64,000 nt of DNA from Gemmatimonadota bacterium (lineage in GTDB: Bacteria > Gemmatimonadota > Gemmatimonadetes > Gemmatimonadales > GWC2-71-9), in contig QHUL01000049.1 of assembly GCA_003222115.1 (NCBI GenBank), forward strand, positions 54,310-118,309. The letters are read 5' to 3'. A model generated the notes under the pieces. It saw only the letters and a list, made by a program, of their open reading frames with translations, ran no database searches and was not told the origin of the DNA. Of the stretch, positions 24,557-33,040 are shown one piece after another. Positions within the stretch are counted from its first letter, which is position 1; each line of letters starts with the position of its first letter. Both the position numbers and the translations under genes were made by a program.

Positions 24557-25659
24557 GGTCGCCGTTGCAGCCGTTCCAGCAGGCCGCCGATCTCCGGGGG
24601 CACCTGCAGTCCAAACACTTCCTTCATCGGGGCCGTCACCACGAACGCCCGGGCTCCCCCCGCACCCTGGGCGCCGGCAGGCCCTGCAGCTCCCTTCTGA
24701 CCGGGGGGCCCGTCCGCCGCGTCGGGGCAGCGACGGTTGCCGGCGTCCAGCGTGCCCTGGCCTCCCTTCCCGCCTCTCCCTCCCGGCCCGCCGGGTCCGC
24801 CCGGGCCGCCGGGCCCGCCTGCGCTGCGGCCATCCACGATCCCCGCCAGGAACGGATCGTCGAGCGGGACGATGATGTTGATGCGCCCGCCGCGCCCGCC
24901 CGTGCCGCCCGGCGCGCCGTTGCCGCCGTTGCCGCCAGGCGCCCCGGGCTGCGCCGGACACCCGGCGGCCCCCGCGGCGCCGTCCGTGCCGGGCACTCCC
25001 GCGACGCCTGGTCCCCCGCGCCCACCGCGCGTCTCGATGAGCAGCCAGTCGGCCGGAGGGACGACGCTCGCATCGGCCAGCACGTAGAACGGCGGGGCCA
25101 GCCCGACCTGCGTCCCGGCGACGAACAGCTTGTCGTAAAACGGGGAGCGCAGCACCGCGAGCCGTACAATCACATCGGGCCCGTTGCCCCCGGGCTGCCC
25201 CACTCCCCCCTGCTCGCCCCAGAAGCTGAAGCTGTGCCGCATACAGCTGTAGTCGGGAGGGACGACGACCGTGTTCGTGGCGCGCGGCTTCGCCCGCAGG
25301 GTCGCGCTGAGCCGAAAGCCCGTCGTCACGGTCTCGAGCGCATTCCCGTTGGTGACCCAGTCACCGTCCTCCTGGCTCACCGCATCCGCACTCTCCCGGT
25401 CCAGGAACACCACGTGGAGCCGCGGCGGATGCTTCTTGTCGTAGGAGCGCGCGAACGGCACCCGCGCGCCGTCGGCCAGCACGGCCTCGTAGTTGGTCGG
25501 GATGACGGCGCCGGGGCAAACCCGTCCGTAGCCCGTAATGATGCGGATGTCGCGGATCTGGGAGACGAGCCCAGGATCGGGGACGAAGTCCGCTGGGGGG
25601 GCGTGGGAGCACCCGACCAGCAGCGTCGCGAGCCAGCACATCGCCAACCGGCGTCTCAC
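24553..25659 (-). CDS. Collagen-like lipoprotein with Gly-X-Y repeats
   Basis: 368 residues from GTG 25659, which follows GAGGAGAATC, a strong Shine-Dalgarno. Lipobox LVGC comes at about residue 17. Residues about 45-210 form a folded domain I do not recognise. Residues about 215-345 contain three collagen-like stretches of Gly-X-Y triplets (for example GGPGVAGVPGTDGAAGAAG and GPPGQKGAAGPAGAQ) plus a GGP/GGR array. A final helix IGGLLERLQRRP follows. The stop overlaps the CTG start of the FAD oxidoreductase. Bacterial collagen-like proteins form triple-helical stalks or fibres on the cell surface. Confidence 0.8.
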   Translation of the reverse strand: MRRRLAMCWLATLLVGCSHAPPADFVPDPGLVSQIRDIRIITGYGRVCPGAVIPTNYEAVLADGARVPFARSYDKKHPPRLHVVFLDRESADAVSQEDGDWVTNGNALETVTTGFRLSATLRAKPRATNTVVVPPDYSCMRHSFSFWGEQGGVGQPGGNGPDVIVRLAVLRSPFYDKLFVAGTQVGLAPPFYVLADASVVPPADWLLIETRGGRGGPGVAGVPGTDGAAGAAGCPAQPGAPGGNGGNGAPGGTGGRGGRINIIVPLDDPFLAGIVDGRSAGGPGGPGGPGGPGGRGGKGGQGTLDAGNRRCPDAADGPPGQKGAAGPAGAQGAGGARAFVVTAPMKEVFGLQVPPEIGGLLERLQRRP

Positions 25660-25785
25660 GGATTCTCCTCGGGGTGAGCGAGAGCCAAGATACCAGCCCC
25701 GTTCCCGAACGCCAACGGCTTGCCGCGCGACCGGGCCCCGGTAGTTTGCAAGCGTATTTCCTTTCCTCTTTAATAGCGCGCTCCC

Positions 25786-26451
25786 ATGGAGACTGCGGGG
25801 TACGGGCTGATCGAAACGCTGCGGGTACGGGAGGGGCGCATCCCCTTCCTCGAGCGGCACCTTGCGCGGCTCGCCGGCTCGATCGCAGCGCTCGGTCTGC
25901 CGCGGCCCGCACAGGATCCGACGGCGTTGCTCCGCCCGTTCGCGGGAACCGAAGATGCGGTGCTGCGGCTCGAGGTGTGCGACGCGCGGGCGGCCGTGAC
26001 GGTGCGCGAGCTGCCGCCTCTCTTCCCCCCCGCTGTGATCACCGCCTCCGAGCCGCATCAACCGTATCCCGACAAGACGACGCTGCGCGACTGCTTCGCG
26101 GACGCCGCCCGCGAGGCGGAGATCGCGGAGGCGGACGATGCACTGCTCGTCACGCACGACGGCGCGGTGGCCGAGGGCACGGTGTGGAGCGTGTTCTGGT
26201 GGGAGGCGGGCCGCCTGCGAACCCCGGCACTCGAGCTCGGCATCCTGACGGGGATAGGTCGGGCCCGCGTCATCGAGCTGGCAAAGCAGGTCGAGGAAGG
26301 CCGCTACCCACGGGACGCGCTCGAGGGGAGGAGTCTGTTCCTCACGAACGCGGTGCGCGGCGTCGTGCCGCTCGCCTCGCTCGACGGCGTGCCTGTGCCG
26401 ACGGACTCCCGCACCGCGCAGCTCGCGAAGCGCTTTTGGCCGCAGAGCTGA
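25786..26451 (+). CDS. Class IV PLP-dependent aminotransferase (aminodeoxychorismate lyase/BCAT fold)
   Basis: 221 residues, shorter than the usual 260-300. The N-terminal domain is METAGYGLIETLRVREGRIP with the family ER-H segment FLERHLARL. The catalytic Lys lies in PDKTTLRD, and DGAVAEGTVWSVFW, TPALELGILTGIGRARVIELA and LTNAVRGVVPL are the family signature. Members include PabC (4-aminobenzoate synthesis for folate), branched-chain and D-amino acid transaminases. The short size fits PabC-like enzymes but does not prove it. It stands alone before the tRNA pair. Confidence 0.82.
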   Translation: METAGYGLIETLRVREGRIPFLERHLARLAGSIAALGLPRPAQDPTALLRPFAGTEDAVLRLEVCDARAAVTVRELPPLFPPAVITASEPHQPYPDKTTLRDCFADAAREAEIAEADDALLVTHDGAVAEGTVWSVFWWEAGRLRTPALELGILTGIGRARVIELAKQVEEGRYPRDALEGRSLFLTNAVRGVVPLASLDGVPVPTDSRTAQLAKRFWPQS

Positions 26452-26484
26452 GCGGTTAGATTCTCCTCGGCGTCTAGTAGGTAC

Positions 26485-26559
26485 GGTGGCTGTAGCTCAA
26501 TCGGTTAGAGCGCTGGACTGTGGCTCCAGAGGTTGCGGGTTCAATTCCCGTCAGCCACC
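26485..26559 (+). tRNA. tRNA-His (GTG)
   Basis: Acceptor arms GTGGCTG (26486-26492) and CAGCCAC (26552-26558) pair fully. The extra G at 26485 faces C26559, the G-1:C73 pair that identifies tRNA-His. Anticodon GTG is at 26520-26522 in loop CTGTGGC. CCA is not encoded. Confidence 0.96.
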
Positions 26560-26563
26560 CTGT

Positions 26564-26636
26564 AGGTCCGTAGCTCAATTGGTAGAGCACCGGTCTCCAA
26601 AACCGGGGGTTGCAGGTTCGAGTCCTGCCGGGCCTG
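26564..26636 (+). tRNA. tRNA-Trp (CCA)
   Basis: Starts four bases after tRNA-His. Acceptor AGGTCCG (26564-26570) pairs with CGGGCCT (26629-26635), with one T-G wobble, and discriminator G26636. Anticodon CCA is at 26597-26599 in loop CTCCAAA. CCA tail not encoded. Confidence 0.96.
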
Positions 26637-26649
26637 TGCGTGTAGTGTG

Positions 26650-26690
26650 ATGCCTCGCAGCGAGTCATGTCGCTGCGAGGCATGTCGTTT
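26650..26690 (+). terminator. Intrinsic terminator after the tRNA-His/tRNA-Trp pair
   Basis: ATGCCTCGCAGCGA (26650-26663) pairs perfectly with TCGCTGCGAGGCAT (26670-26683) around a six-base loop, followed by GTCGTTTT. A 14-bp stem plus T-run is a strong factor-independent terminator. Confidence 0.85.
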
Positions 26691-26805
26691 TCCGCTGCGG
26701 ATCGCAACGAGGCGAGGAGCCTCGGAGGGGGTGCCGCGACCGGCGGACTTGACGCGGCGGACGGCGACCGAATCTTGAGACGCTGATCGGAGTGAGAGCA
26801 TACCG

Positions 26806-27720
26806 GTGAACATCGTCGTGCTGGGCGCCGGCGCGGTGGGCGCGTACTATGGTGGCCAGCTCGCCCGCGCCGGCCATGAGGTGACTTGCTACGCCCGGGG
26901 GGCGACCCTCGCCGCGCTGCGCGCGCGAGGCCTCGAGATCAGGACACCCGAGGGCGCGTTCCAGGTGGGCGTGGCCGCGACGGACCGGGTGGAGGCGCTC
27001 GGGCCCGCCGATTTCGCGATCGTCGCTGTCAAGAGCTACTCGCTGGCGGACATCGGCCCCGTAGTCCGGCACTGCGCCCGGCAGGGAACCACTGTCGTGC
27101 CGCTGTTGAATGGAGTGGAGACCGCCGAGCGGCTTGCGCTCCTAGGGGTGCCATCGGCCGCCGTCATCGGAGGTCTCACGAGGATCAGCGCCATTCGTGT
27201 TGCGCCGGGCCTCGTGGAGCGGGGCAGTCCCTTTCAAGTCGTCGTTGTGGGGGAATTCGATGGGCGGGTGACGGAGCGTGCCAGTCGCATCGCCACGGCG
27301 TTCCGAGGCGCCGGCGTGAACGCCCGCGCCTCCGATCGCATCCAGGTGGAGCTGTGGCAGAAGTTCGTGTTCATTGCGGCGCTGGCCGCGGCGTGCGGGC
27401 TCGCACGCTCACCCGTCGGGCCGCTTCGCGCCGATCCATTGGGGCGACGTCTCTTGGAGCGCGCCGCGGCCGAGGTCGTAGCCGTTGCCCGCGCGCGCGG
27501 CATCCTCCTTGCTGACGATGAGGCTGCGCGGGTGTTGGGCGTGATCGATGACCTGCCGGCTGCCATGAAGCCGAGCTTTCTGGTCGACCTCGAGTCCGGG
27601 GGGCCCACGGAGCTCGATATCCTCAGCGGGACAGTTGCCCGCTTCGCCGAGCAAGCGCGTATCGCCACACCAGTCCACGATACAGCGACCGTCGCACTCG
27701 CCGACCGGGCGCGCCGGTGA
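26806..27720 (+). CDS. panE: 2-dehydropantoate 2-reductase
   Basis: 304 residues from GTG 26806, close to the family length. The NADP-binding loop GAGAVGAYYGGQLARAG starts at residue 6, VKSYSL and LLNGVETAERL follow, and the C-terminal helical domain has WQKFVFIAALAA with the catalytic Lys and KPSFLVDLESGGPTELDI, a typical family ending. The enzyme reduces ketopantoate to pantoate in coenzyme A synthesis. That is the source of the 4-phosphopantetheine arm used by the adjacent NRPS-like cluster, though the genes face each other and need not be linked functionally. Confidence 0.9.
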   Translation: MNIVVLGAGAVGAYYGGQLARAGHEVTCYARGATLAALRARGLEIRTPEGAFQVGVAATDRVEALGPADFAIVAVKSYSLADIGPVVRHCARQGTTVVPLLNGVETAERLALLGVPSAAVIGGLTRISAIRVAPGLVERGSPFQVVVVGEFDGRVTERASRIATAFRGAGVNARASDRIQVELWQKFVFIAALAAACGLARSPVGPLRADPLGRRLLERAAAEVVAVARARGILLADDEAARVLGVIDDLPAAMKPSFLVDLESGGPTELDILSGTVARFAEQARIATPVHDTATVALADRARR

Positions 27721-27801
27721 CGGACCCAGAGGGGACCGTGATGCCAATGCCGGCTGGGCCCCGCTGACAAGGCGCCTGAGCCGACCGCGGGCCGCTGCGG
27801 G

Positions 27802-28833
27802 TCACCAGCTTCGGCCACCCCCTAGGACGTAATCTTCATCCTGCTGTCGGCGCGAACAGTGCTGGAACAGCTCAGCAATCGCACGGACGTGGGGCTCGAG
27901 GAGCATCACGTCGCCCTCGCATCCCTCCGGACCGCAATACTCCTCGGTGTCGCGCGCCACCCGTCGCCAGCGCAGCATTGCATTGCCTGGGCGCAGCCAT
28001 TCCCTGTTCGGGAGGAACAGACCGACACGGCCGGCGAAATGGTGAGGGGTGTAGCGACGCAGCGCGACGATGGTGGCGGCTTCAACCCTGGTGCGCAGGA
28101 CCACGACCGGATCCGGCGTGGCGCGGTGGCTGGTGTCACGCTGCGCCTTGTGGTGACGCAGTCGTGCGGTCAGTTTTGCCGTGATGTACAGGCGGCGCTC
28201 CTCGTTCGATAGCGACGCCAGAGCACGGATGTGCTTGCTCACCCACTCCGCATGACGCGCGAGGCGCAGCCGCAGCTGCGGCAGGAGCCGGAACCAGGTT
28301 GGATAGGGGCTGCTGAACAGGGCGAGGACGGTGACGGCCGCGCCCTGCTGCAGGAGTTGTCGCGCCAGCTCGAACGCGATCGTGCCACCGGCGCAGTGGC
28401 CGGCGATTGCATATGGACCGTCGGGCCGGAATGCCCGGATCTGCGCGGCAAAGTACGCGGCCAGTTCCTCGACGCACGTGAGGGGCTCGCTCTGGCCATC
28501 GACACCGGGAGGCTGCAGCCCGAAGAACGGCTGATCGTCGCCCAGGTGCTGGGCCAGGAAACGGTAGGAGAAAACGTTGCCATTGTGGCCGGGCACGGCA
28601 AAAACGGGAACGCGCTGTCCACGGGGCTGTAGCGGCACGATGGCCCGCTCCTGCCGGGCAAGCGCCTCAGTCGAACGGAGGAATTCCACGATGGCGCTCT
28701 TGCGCTGCCGCAGCTGATCGCGCAGCTCTGGCGTCAGCACGCCGGTTGGGGCATTGCACCGCAGCTGGTCCCCGTCCGCCCAGACCTGAATGTCGCGTCT
28801 GCGCAGTTCCTCAAGAAAGGTCGGCACGATCAC
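27802..28833 (-). CDS. Thioesterase with N-terminal TubC-type docking domain and Cys nucleophile
   Basis: 343 residues from GTG 28833, whose GTGA overlaps the stop of the NRPS gene upstream. Residues 1 to about 52 match a TubC N-terminal docking domain (FLEELRRRDIQVWADGDQLR and TPELRDQLRQRKSAIVEFL), used to receive the C-terminal tail of an upstream NRPS partner. Residues about 60-330 are an alpha/beta-hydrolase thioesterase (VFAVPGHNGNVFSYRFLAQH). The nucleophile elbow is GHCAGG: Cys replaces the usual Ser. Such a TE would release or transfer the product from the carrier domain next door. Cys nucleophiles occur in some NRPS/PKS thioesterases; the gene is not obviously broken. Confidence 0.88.
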   Translation of the reverse strand: MIVPTFLEELRRRDIQVWADGDQLRCNAPTGVLTPELRDQLRQRKSAIVEFLRSTEALARQERAIVPLQPRGQRVPVFAVPGHNGNVFSYRFLAQHLGDDQPFFGLQPPGVDGQSEPLTCVEELAAYFAAQIRAFRPDGPYAIAGHCAGGTIAFELARQLLQQGAAVTVLALFSSPYPTWFRLLPQLRLRLARHAEWVSKHIRALASLSNEERRLYITAKLTARLRHHKAQRDTSHRATPDPVVVLRTRVEAATIVALRRYTPHHFAGRVGLFLPNREWLRPGNAMLRWRRVARDTEEYCGPEGCEGDVMLLEPHVRAIAELFQHCSRRQQDEDYVLGGGRSW

Positions 28834-31800
28834 AACGCGATCTCCTCTCGATCGCTGGCGTCGTAAGTCGGCGCCTTCGCCTTCTCTACCCAGGACAGCC
28901 CATCGATGACCTCGGCCAGCCCGGCTACCGTCGGGTGCTCAAACAGATTGCGGAGCGGCAGATCCACCTCGAAGACGTCCCGGATACGCGAGACGGCCTT
29001 GATCGCCACCAATGACTGCCCGCCCAAGTCAAAGAAATCGTCGTTAAGGCCGATATTCTCCACGCACAGCAATTCGCTCCAAATGGCAGCGAGCGCCTTC
29101 TCGGTCGCAGTGCGTGGCCCGACGAAATCGTGAGCGGGCTGGATGTTCGCGTCGAAGAAGGTCGGCAGGACCTGGCGATCAATCTTGCCGTTCGATGTGA
29201 GCGGCAACCCGTCCAGCCGGATGAAGTACGCGGGCAGCATGTAGTCCGGTAACCACTGGGCAAGATGGGCGCGGAGCTCCGCCACAGTCAGCGCCTTTTC
29301 GCTCACATAGTACGCCGCCAGCCGATTGATGTGTGTCTCACTCGGTTGCGGCGGCTCGGTGTAACCGATCTGCGCCATGATCTGCTGAACGCGCCGTTCA
29401 TCAAGCTCATCGTCGAGCTCCGCCATTGCCTCATCGCGGGTCTTCTGCCCGAGGCGCACGTCCCAGCTGTAGGGCAGCGCGTAGTTGTGGAAGCCACGTT
29501 GCTTCCTGTGGACGTAGATGCCGACATCGTTCATGAGGCAATTGGTCGAACGGCCCGTGTCTGAAGGACGCAACCACGGCGTGTGCTGCCGCAGGAAGGC
29601 GTGCACCTCTGCCAGCGGCACACTCCAGTAACGATAGAAGTCCACAAACTGGACGTCCTCGAATACCTCATCGTCACGGAAGATATCCACCTCGAGATGA
29701 CACGAGACCGCATCCTCACGCCGGTGGTAGGCCTTGCGCGCTTCGAGCACGAGGGCATCGAGCTTGGCGACATCGAAATCCTCACGCTGGAAGACCTCTT
29801 CCGTCAGCCGCGTCTCGAAGAACTGACCACGCGACAGTCCGGTGACGATGTAGCGGATGCCCTTCTCGTGAGCGAGGTTGGTGGCCAGGGTGTAGATGGT
29901 CTTGAAACAGCCATTGCAGACGTTGGCGAAGCGTTTGAGGCTATCGACGAAGATCGCATTCATGTGTGGCGTACCGCCGACGACGAGCTCGACGCCCAGG
30001 GACTCCACGACACGGCGGATGTTGCCCTTCGCTTCCTCCGAGATGAAGCCATTATCCAACGTGAAGACCAGCGGCTTCAGTCCCAGGCCACAGAGTTGAT
30101 ACAGCATGTACGTGCTGTCTTTGCCGCCGCTCAACAGCACCAGACAGTCGTAGCCCCCTGTTCGGGCAGCCTTCATGTCCGCGACGAGAGCCTTGAGTTC
30201 CTGAGCCGTTTTGAAGTACGCCTGCGCCTTATCTGCGTACGTGTCATAACCGCGGCAGACATTGCACACGCCCTCAGCGTCATAGCTTGTACCGGGTACG
30301 TTGGCAGCGAGACCGCACCGCGTGCAGTGGGTCACTTGTTTCGAGGCCCTCACCGCGAGGGGATTGACGATATCCACCACACACTCGCGAACATCGGCGT
30401 GTTGCAGGAGGTGGGCTTCGATCTCGCCCAGCTCAATGCGCGCGCCGGCGATTTTCACTTGATGATCCGCGCGACCCAGGAATTCCATGCGGCCATCGGC
30501 GCTCCAGCGAGCCATGTCGCCAGTCTTATACAGGCGCAACGTCGCGGGCCTGAAGACTGAGGATTGCGCTCCCGGTCCCCTCTGCCGTGGGTCTTCAGTC
30601 GTCAGGAATTTCTCCGCGGTGAGTTCTGGCCGATTGAGGTAGCCCCGAGCTAATCCATCTCCCGCCAGATACATCTCCCCGATGACGCCGGTGGGCACGG
30701 GGCTGAGATGCTCGTCGAGGATGTAGACGCTGGCATTGGCTGCGGGAATTCCGATCGGCACCGAGAGGGCGAGATCCTGCTCCACGTCGTAGCGGTGAAT
30801 CATGCAACCGACCGTGGCCTCCGTGGGGCCATATTCGTTGTAGATCTCCACCGGGCGGCCGAAGGTGCGAGTGACATCGCGCGCCAGTTCAGTCTTGAAG
30901 TCCTCGCCGCCCACGATCAGCTTGCGAATCTTGGTGGCGCGCAGGCTCATGTCCTTGATCATGGCGAGGTGCGCGGGGGTGAGCTTGACGATGTCGACCC
31001 CGTCGTCCTCGATGACCCGGAAGATCGCCATCCCGTGCATCCCCGGGTCCTCGCGATGAACGACTATGCGTCCACCGGAAATGAGGGGCGTGAAGATCGA
31101 CGTCACGGTGAGATCAAACGCGAGAGAGGAGAACAGCGGCCAGGCCAGGCGTTCGCCCCAACTATACTGCGCGTTGGCCCACCAGATGTAATTGACCAGG
31201 CTTCGGTGCTCGATCATCACGCCCTTGGGCGTGCCGGTGGATCCTGAGGTGTAGATGACGTAGGCGAGGCTGTTAGGCGAAATTGGAGATCGGGGATTCG
31301 AGACGGGGTATTCCGCGATCGCCGCGAAGCTGTCATCCAGCGTCACCACTCGCGCGGCGCCGCTCGGAAGGCGGCCTACCAAATGCGACTGGGTCACCAA
31401 CGCCGGCAAGGCTCCGGCAAGTCCTTCCGCGATATCCTGCAACAGGAAGACGAGACGCTCTTGCGGGGAGACAGGATCAACGGGTACGTAGGCGGCGCCG
31501 CTCTTGAGTACGCCGAGCATGGCGCACACCACCTCGATCGAATGCTCCATGTAAAGCGCAACGAGGTGATCCGGGCCTACGCCGAATGTGCCGAGATGCG
31601 CCGCCATCTGGTTCGCGCGGTCGTTGAGCTCGCGATAGGTCAACGATTGATCGTCCAAGCGGATGGCCTCAACCTCGGGCGTGCGCGCGACCTGAGCTTC
31701 AAAGAGGTCGATGATGGTCTTGTCCGCCGGATATGGCGACGCCGAGTCGTTGTAGTCGATGACCAGCGACTGATGCTCGCGCTCACGCAGCCCGGTGAAC

Positions 31801-31874
31801 GAGGTGACGGCCGTGCGCTCCTCGACACCGCTCCGTGTGATCACGCTGTCTTCTCCTCCGGGCGTCCGTTTCAT
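28830..31874 (-). CDS. NRPS adenylation domain interrupted by a PP-loop ATPase, followed by a carrier domain
   Basis: 1014 residues from ATG 31874, overlapping the stop of the upstream gene (ATGA). Residues about 30-500 are an adenylation domain: YTSGSTGTPKG (A3, near 207), NEYGPTEAT and GRADHQVKIAGARIELGEIE (A8). Residues about 505-845 are an insertion with a zinc-ribbon-like Cys set (517, 520, 537, 540), SGGKDST (582-588) and CNGC (653-656), resembling N-acetyl sugar amidotransferase-type PP-loop enzymes. The A domain then resumes with A9 LPDYMLPAYF and A10 NGKIDR (about 893). A carrier domain follows with GGQSLVAIK (Ser about 951). Specificity positions read D-L-T-K-I-G-E-V-G, close to the Asn code. 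There is no condensation domain. The acidic C-terminus may dock to the thioesterase gene downstream. Confidence 0.92.
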   Translation of the reverse strand: MKRTPGGEDSVITRSGVEERTAVTSFTGLREREHQSLVIDYNDSASPYPADKTIIDLFEAQVARTPEVEAIRLDDQSLTYRELNDRANQMAAHLGTFGVGPDHLVALYMEHSIEVVCAMLGVLKSGAAYVPVDPVSPQERLVFLLQDIAEGLAGALPALVTQSHLVGRLPSGAARVVTLDDSFAAIAEYPVSNPRSPISPNSLAYVIYTSGSTGTPKGVMIEHRSLVNYIWWANAQYSWGERLAWPLFSSLAFDLTVTSIFTPLISGGRIVVHREDPGMHGMAIFRVIEDDGVDIVKLTPAHLAMIKDMSLRATKIRKLIVGGEDFKTELARDVTRTFGRPVEIYNEYGPTEATVGCMIHRYDVEQDLALSVPIGIPAANASVYILDEHLSPVPTGVIGEMYLAGDGLARGYLNRPELTAEKFLTTEDPRQRGPGAQSSVFRPATLRLYKTGDMARWSADGRMEFLGRADHQVKIAGARIELGEIEAHLLQHADVRECVVDIVNPLAVRASKQVTHCTRCGLAANVPGTSYDAEGVCNVCRGYDTYADKAQAYFKTAQELKALVADMKAARTGGYDCLVLLSGGKDSTYMLYQLCGLGLKPLVFTLDNGFISEEAKGNIRRVVESLGVELVVGGTPHMNAIFVDSLKRFANVCNGCFKTIYTLATNLAHEKGIRYIVTGLSRGQFFETRLTEEVFQREDFDVAKLDALVLEARKAYHRREDAVSCHLEVDIFRDDEVFEDVQFVDFYRYWSVPLAEVHAFLRQHTPWLRPSDTGRSTNCLMNDVGIYVHRKQRGFHNYALPYSWDVRLGQKTRDEAMAELDDELDERRVQQIMAQIGYTEPPQPSETHINRLAAYYVSEKALTVAELRAHLAQWLPDYMLPAYFIRLDGLPLTSNGKIDRQVLPTFFDANIQPAHDFVGPRTATEKALAAIWSELLCVENIGLNDDFFDLGGQSLVAIKAVSRIRDVFEVDLPLRNLFEHPTVAGLAEVIDGLSWVEKAKAPTYDASDREEIAL

Positions 31875-33040
31875 AGCGACGAGGCGATCAACTCTTTCAG
31901 GATTTCGTTCGCGCCGGCCCAGATGCGGTGCACGCGGCTGTCGGTCCACATGCGGGCGATCGGATATTCCGCGAGATAGCCATAACCGCCGTGCAACTGC
32001 ACGCATTCATCGACGATGCGGCACTCGCAATCGGTGAGCCAATACTTCGCCATGGAGGCGGTGGTATCATCGAGCCCGCCGGCGATGAAGCGCTCGATGC
32101 AGTCGTCGAGGAAGACGCGACCGATACGCGCTTCGGTCTTGCATTCGGCCAGTTTGAAACGCGTATTCTGTAGGTCGCTCAGCGGCTTGCCGAACGCGAT
32201 GCGCTCCTTGACATACTTGGTCGTCATGGCCACAGCCTCTTCCGACGTTGCGACGGCAGCCACGGCAATCGCCAGGCGCTCATAACTCATGATCTCCATC
32301 AGCTGCGCGAACCCTCCACCTTCGGCGGGTCCGAGGAGATTCGAGGCCGGGACATGCACATCGTCAAAGAGCAGCTCGTAGGTGTCCTGCCCGTGCATGC
32401 CGACTTTGTCGAGCGAGCGGCCGACGCGGTATCCGGAAAGACCCTTCGGCTCGACGATGATGAGTGAGATGCCCCTCGGGCCGGCAGCTCTGGCATCGGT
32501 CTTGACGGCGAGGCAGACGACGCCGGCGTGCCAGCCGTTGGTGATGAACGTCTTCGAGCCGTTGATGACATAGTGATCGCCGTCCCGGCGGGCGGTGGTC
32601 TTGATGCCCTGCAAGTCAGAGCCGGCGGCAGGCTCACTCATGGCGATCGCACCCACCAGTTCGCCGCGTGCCATGCGGGGGAGCCAGTTGCGTTTCTGCT
32701 CGTCGGTGCCGAAAGCGATGATGTTGTGCGCCACGACGTTGTGGATGGTGGAACCGAACTGCACTCCTGCGTGAGCGAGCTCCTCCACCACGACGGCTTG
32801 GTGCGCGAAGGTTCCGCCCCCGCCACCGTATTCGTCGGGCACGTCAGGGAGCAGGAGGCCGTTGCCGCCGGCGGCGGTCCACGCTTCGACATCGGGGCGA
32901 TGCTGCTGGCGCCAGCAGGCTTGGTGTGGCACGAATTCCCGCTCGATGAACTGACGAACCGACTTGCGGAACATCCGCAGCTCATCATTCATCCACGGAG
33001 ACTGGTAGACAACGGGAGCCATCGTTTCTCGTCCCGCCAC
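31871..33040 (-). CDS. Acyl-CoA dehydrogenase family flavoprotein (LCAD-like)
   Basis: 389 residues from GTG 33040, directly after the PPTase stop; ATG 33022 (starting MAPVVYQS) is an alternative. It has the family pattern SEPAAGSDLQGIKTTARRDG, INGSKTFITNG, LQNTRFKLAE and QLHGGYGY. The usual catalytic Glu in the Y-E-G-T segment is Ala here (WAGANEILKELI), as in long-chain and isovaleryl-type enzymes, where the base lies elsewhere; Glu in SYERLAIA is the likely base. In NRPS clusters this fold often oxidises a carrier-bound amino acid. Here it would act on the aminoacyl-carrier made by the next gene. The stop overlaps the NRPS start (ATGA). Confidence 0.88.
   Translation of the reverse strand: MAGRETMAPVVYQSPWMNDELRMFRKSVRQFIEREFVPHQACWRQQHRPDVEAWTAAGGNGLLLPDVPDEYGGGGGTFAHQAVVVEELAHAGVQFGSTIHNVVAHNIIAFGTDEQKRNWLPRMARGELVGAIAMSEPAAGSDLQGIKTTARRDGDHYVINGSKTFITNGWHAGVVCLAVKTDARAAGPRGISLIIVEPKGLSGYRVGRSLDKVGMHGQDTYELLFDDVHVPASNLLGPAEGGGFAQLMEIMSYERLAIAVAAVATSEEAVAMTTKYVKERIAFGKPLSDLQNTRFKLAECKTEARIGRVFLDDCIERFIAGGLDDTTASMAKYWLTDCECRIVDECVQLHGGYGYLAEYPIARMWTDSRVHRIWAGANEILKELIASSL

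Noticed and set aside
24557..24961. N-terminal extension of the FAD oxidoreductase reading
   Set aside because: It overlaps the collagen-like gene in another frame and has no domain; the Rossmann loop begins right after CTG 24556.
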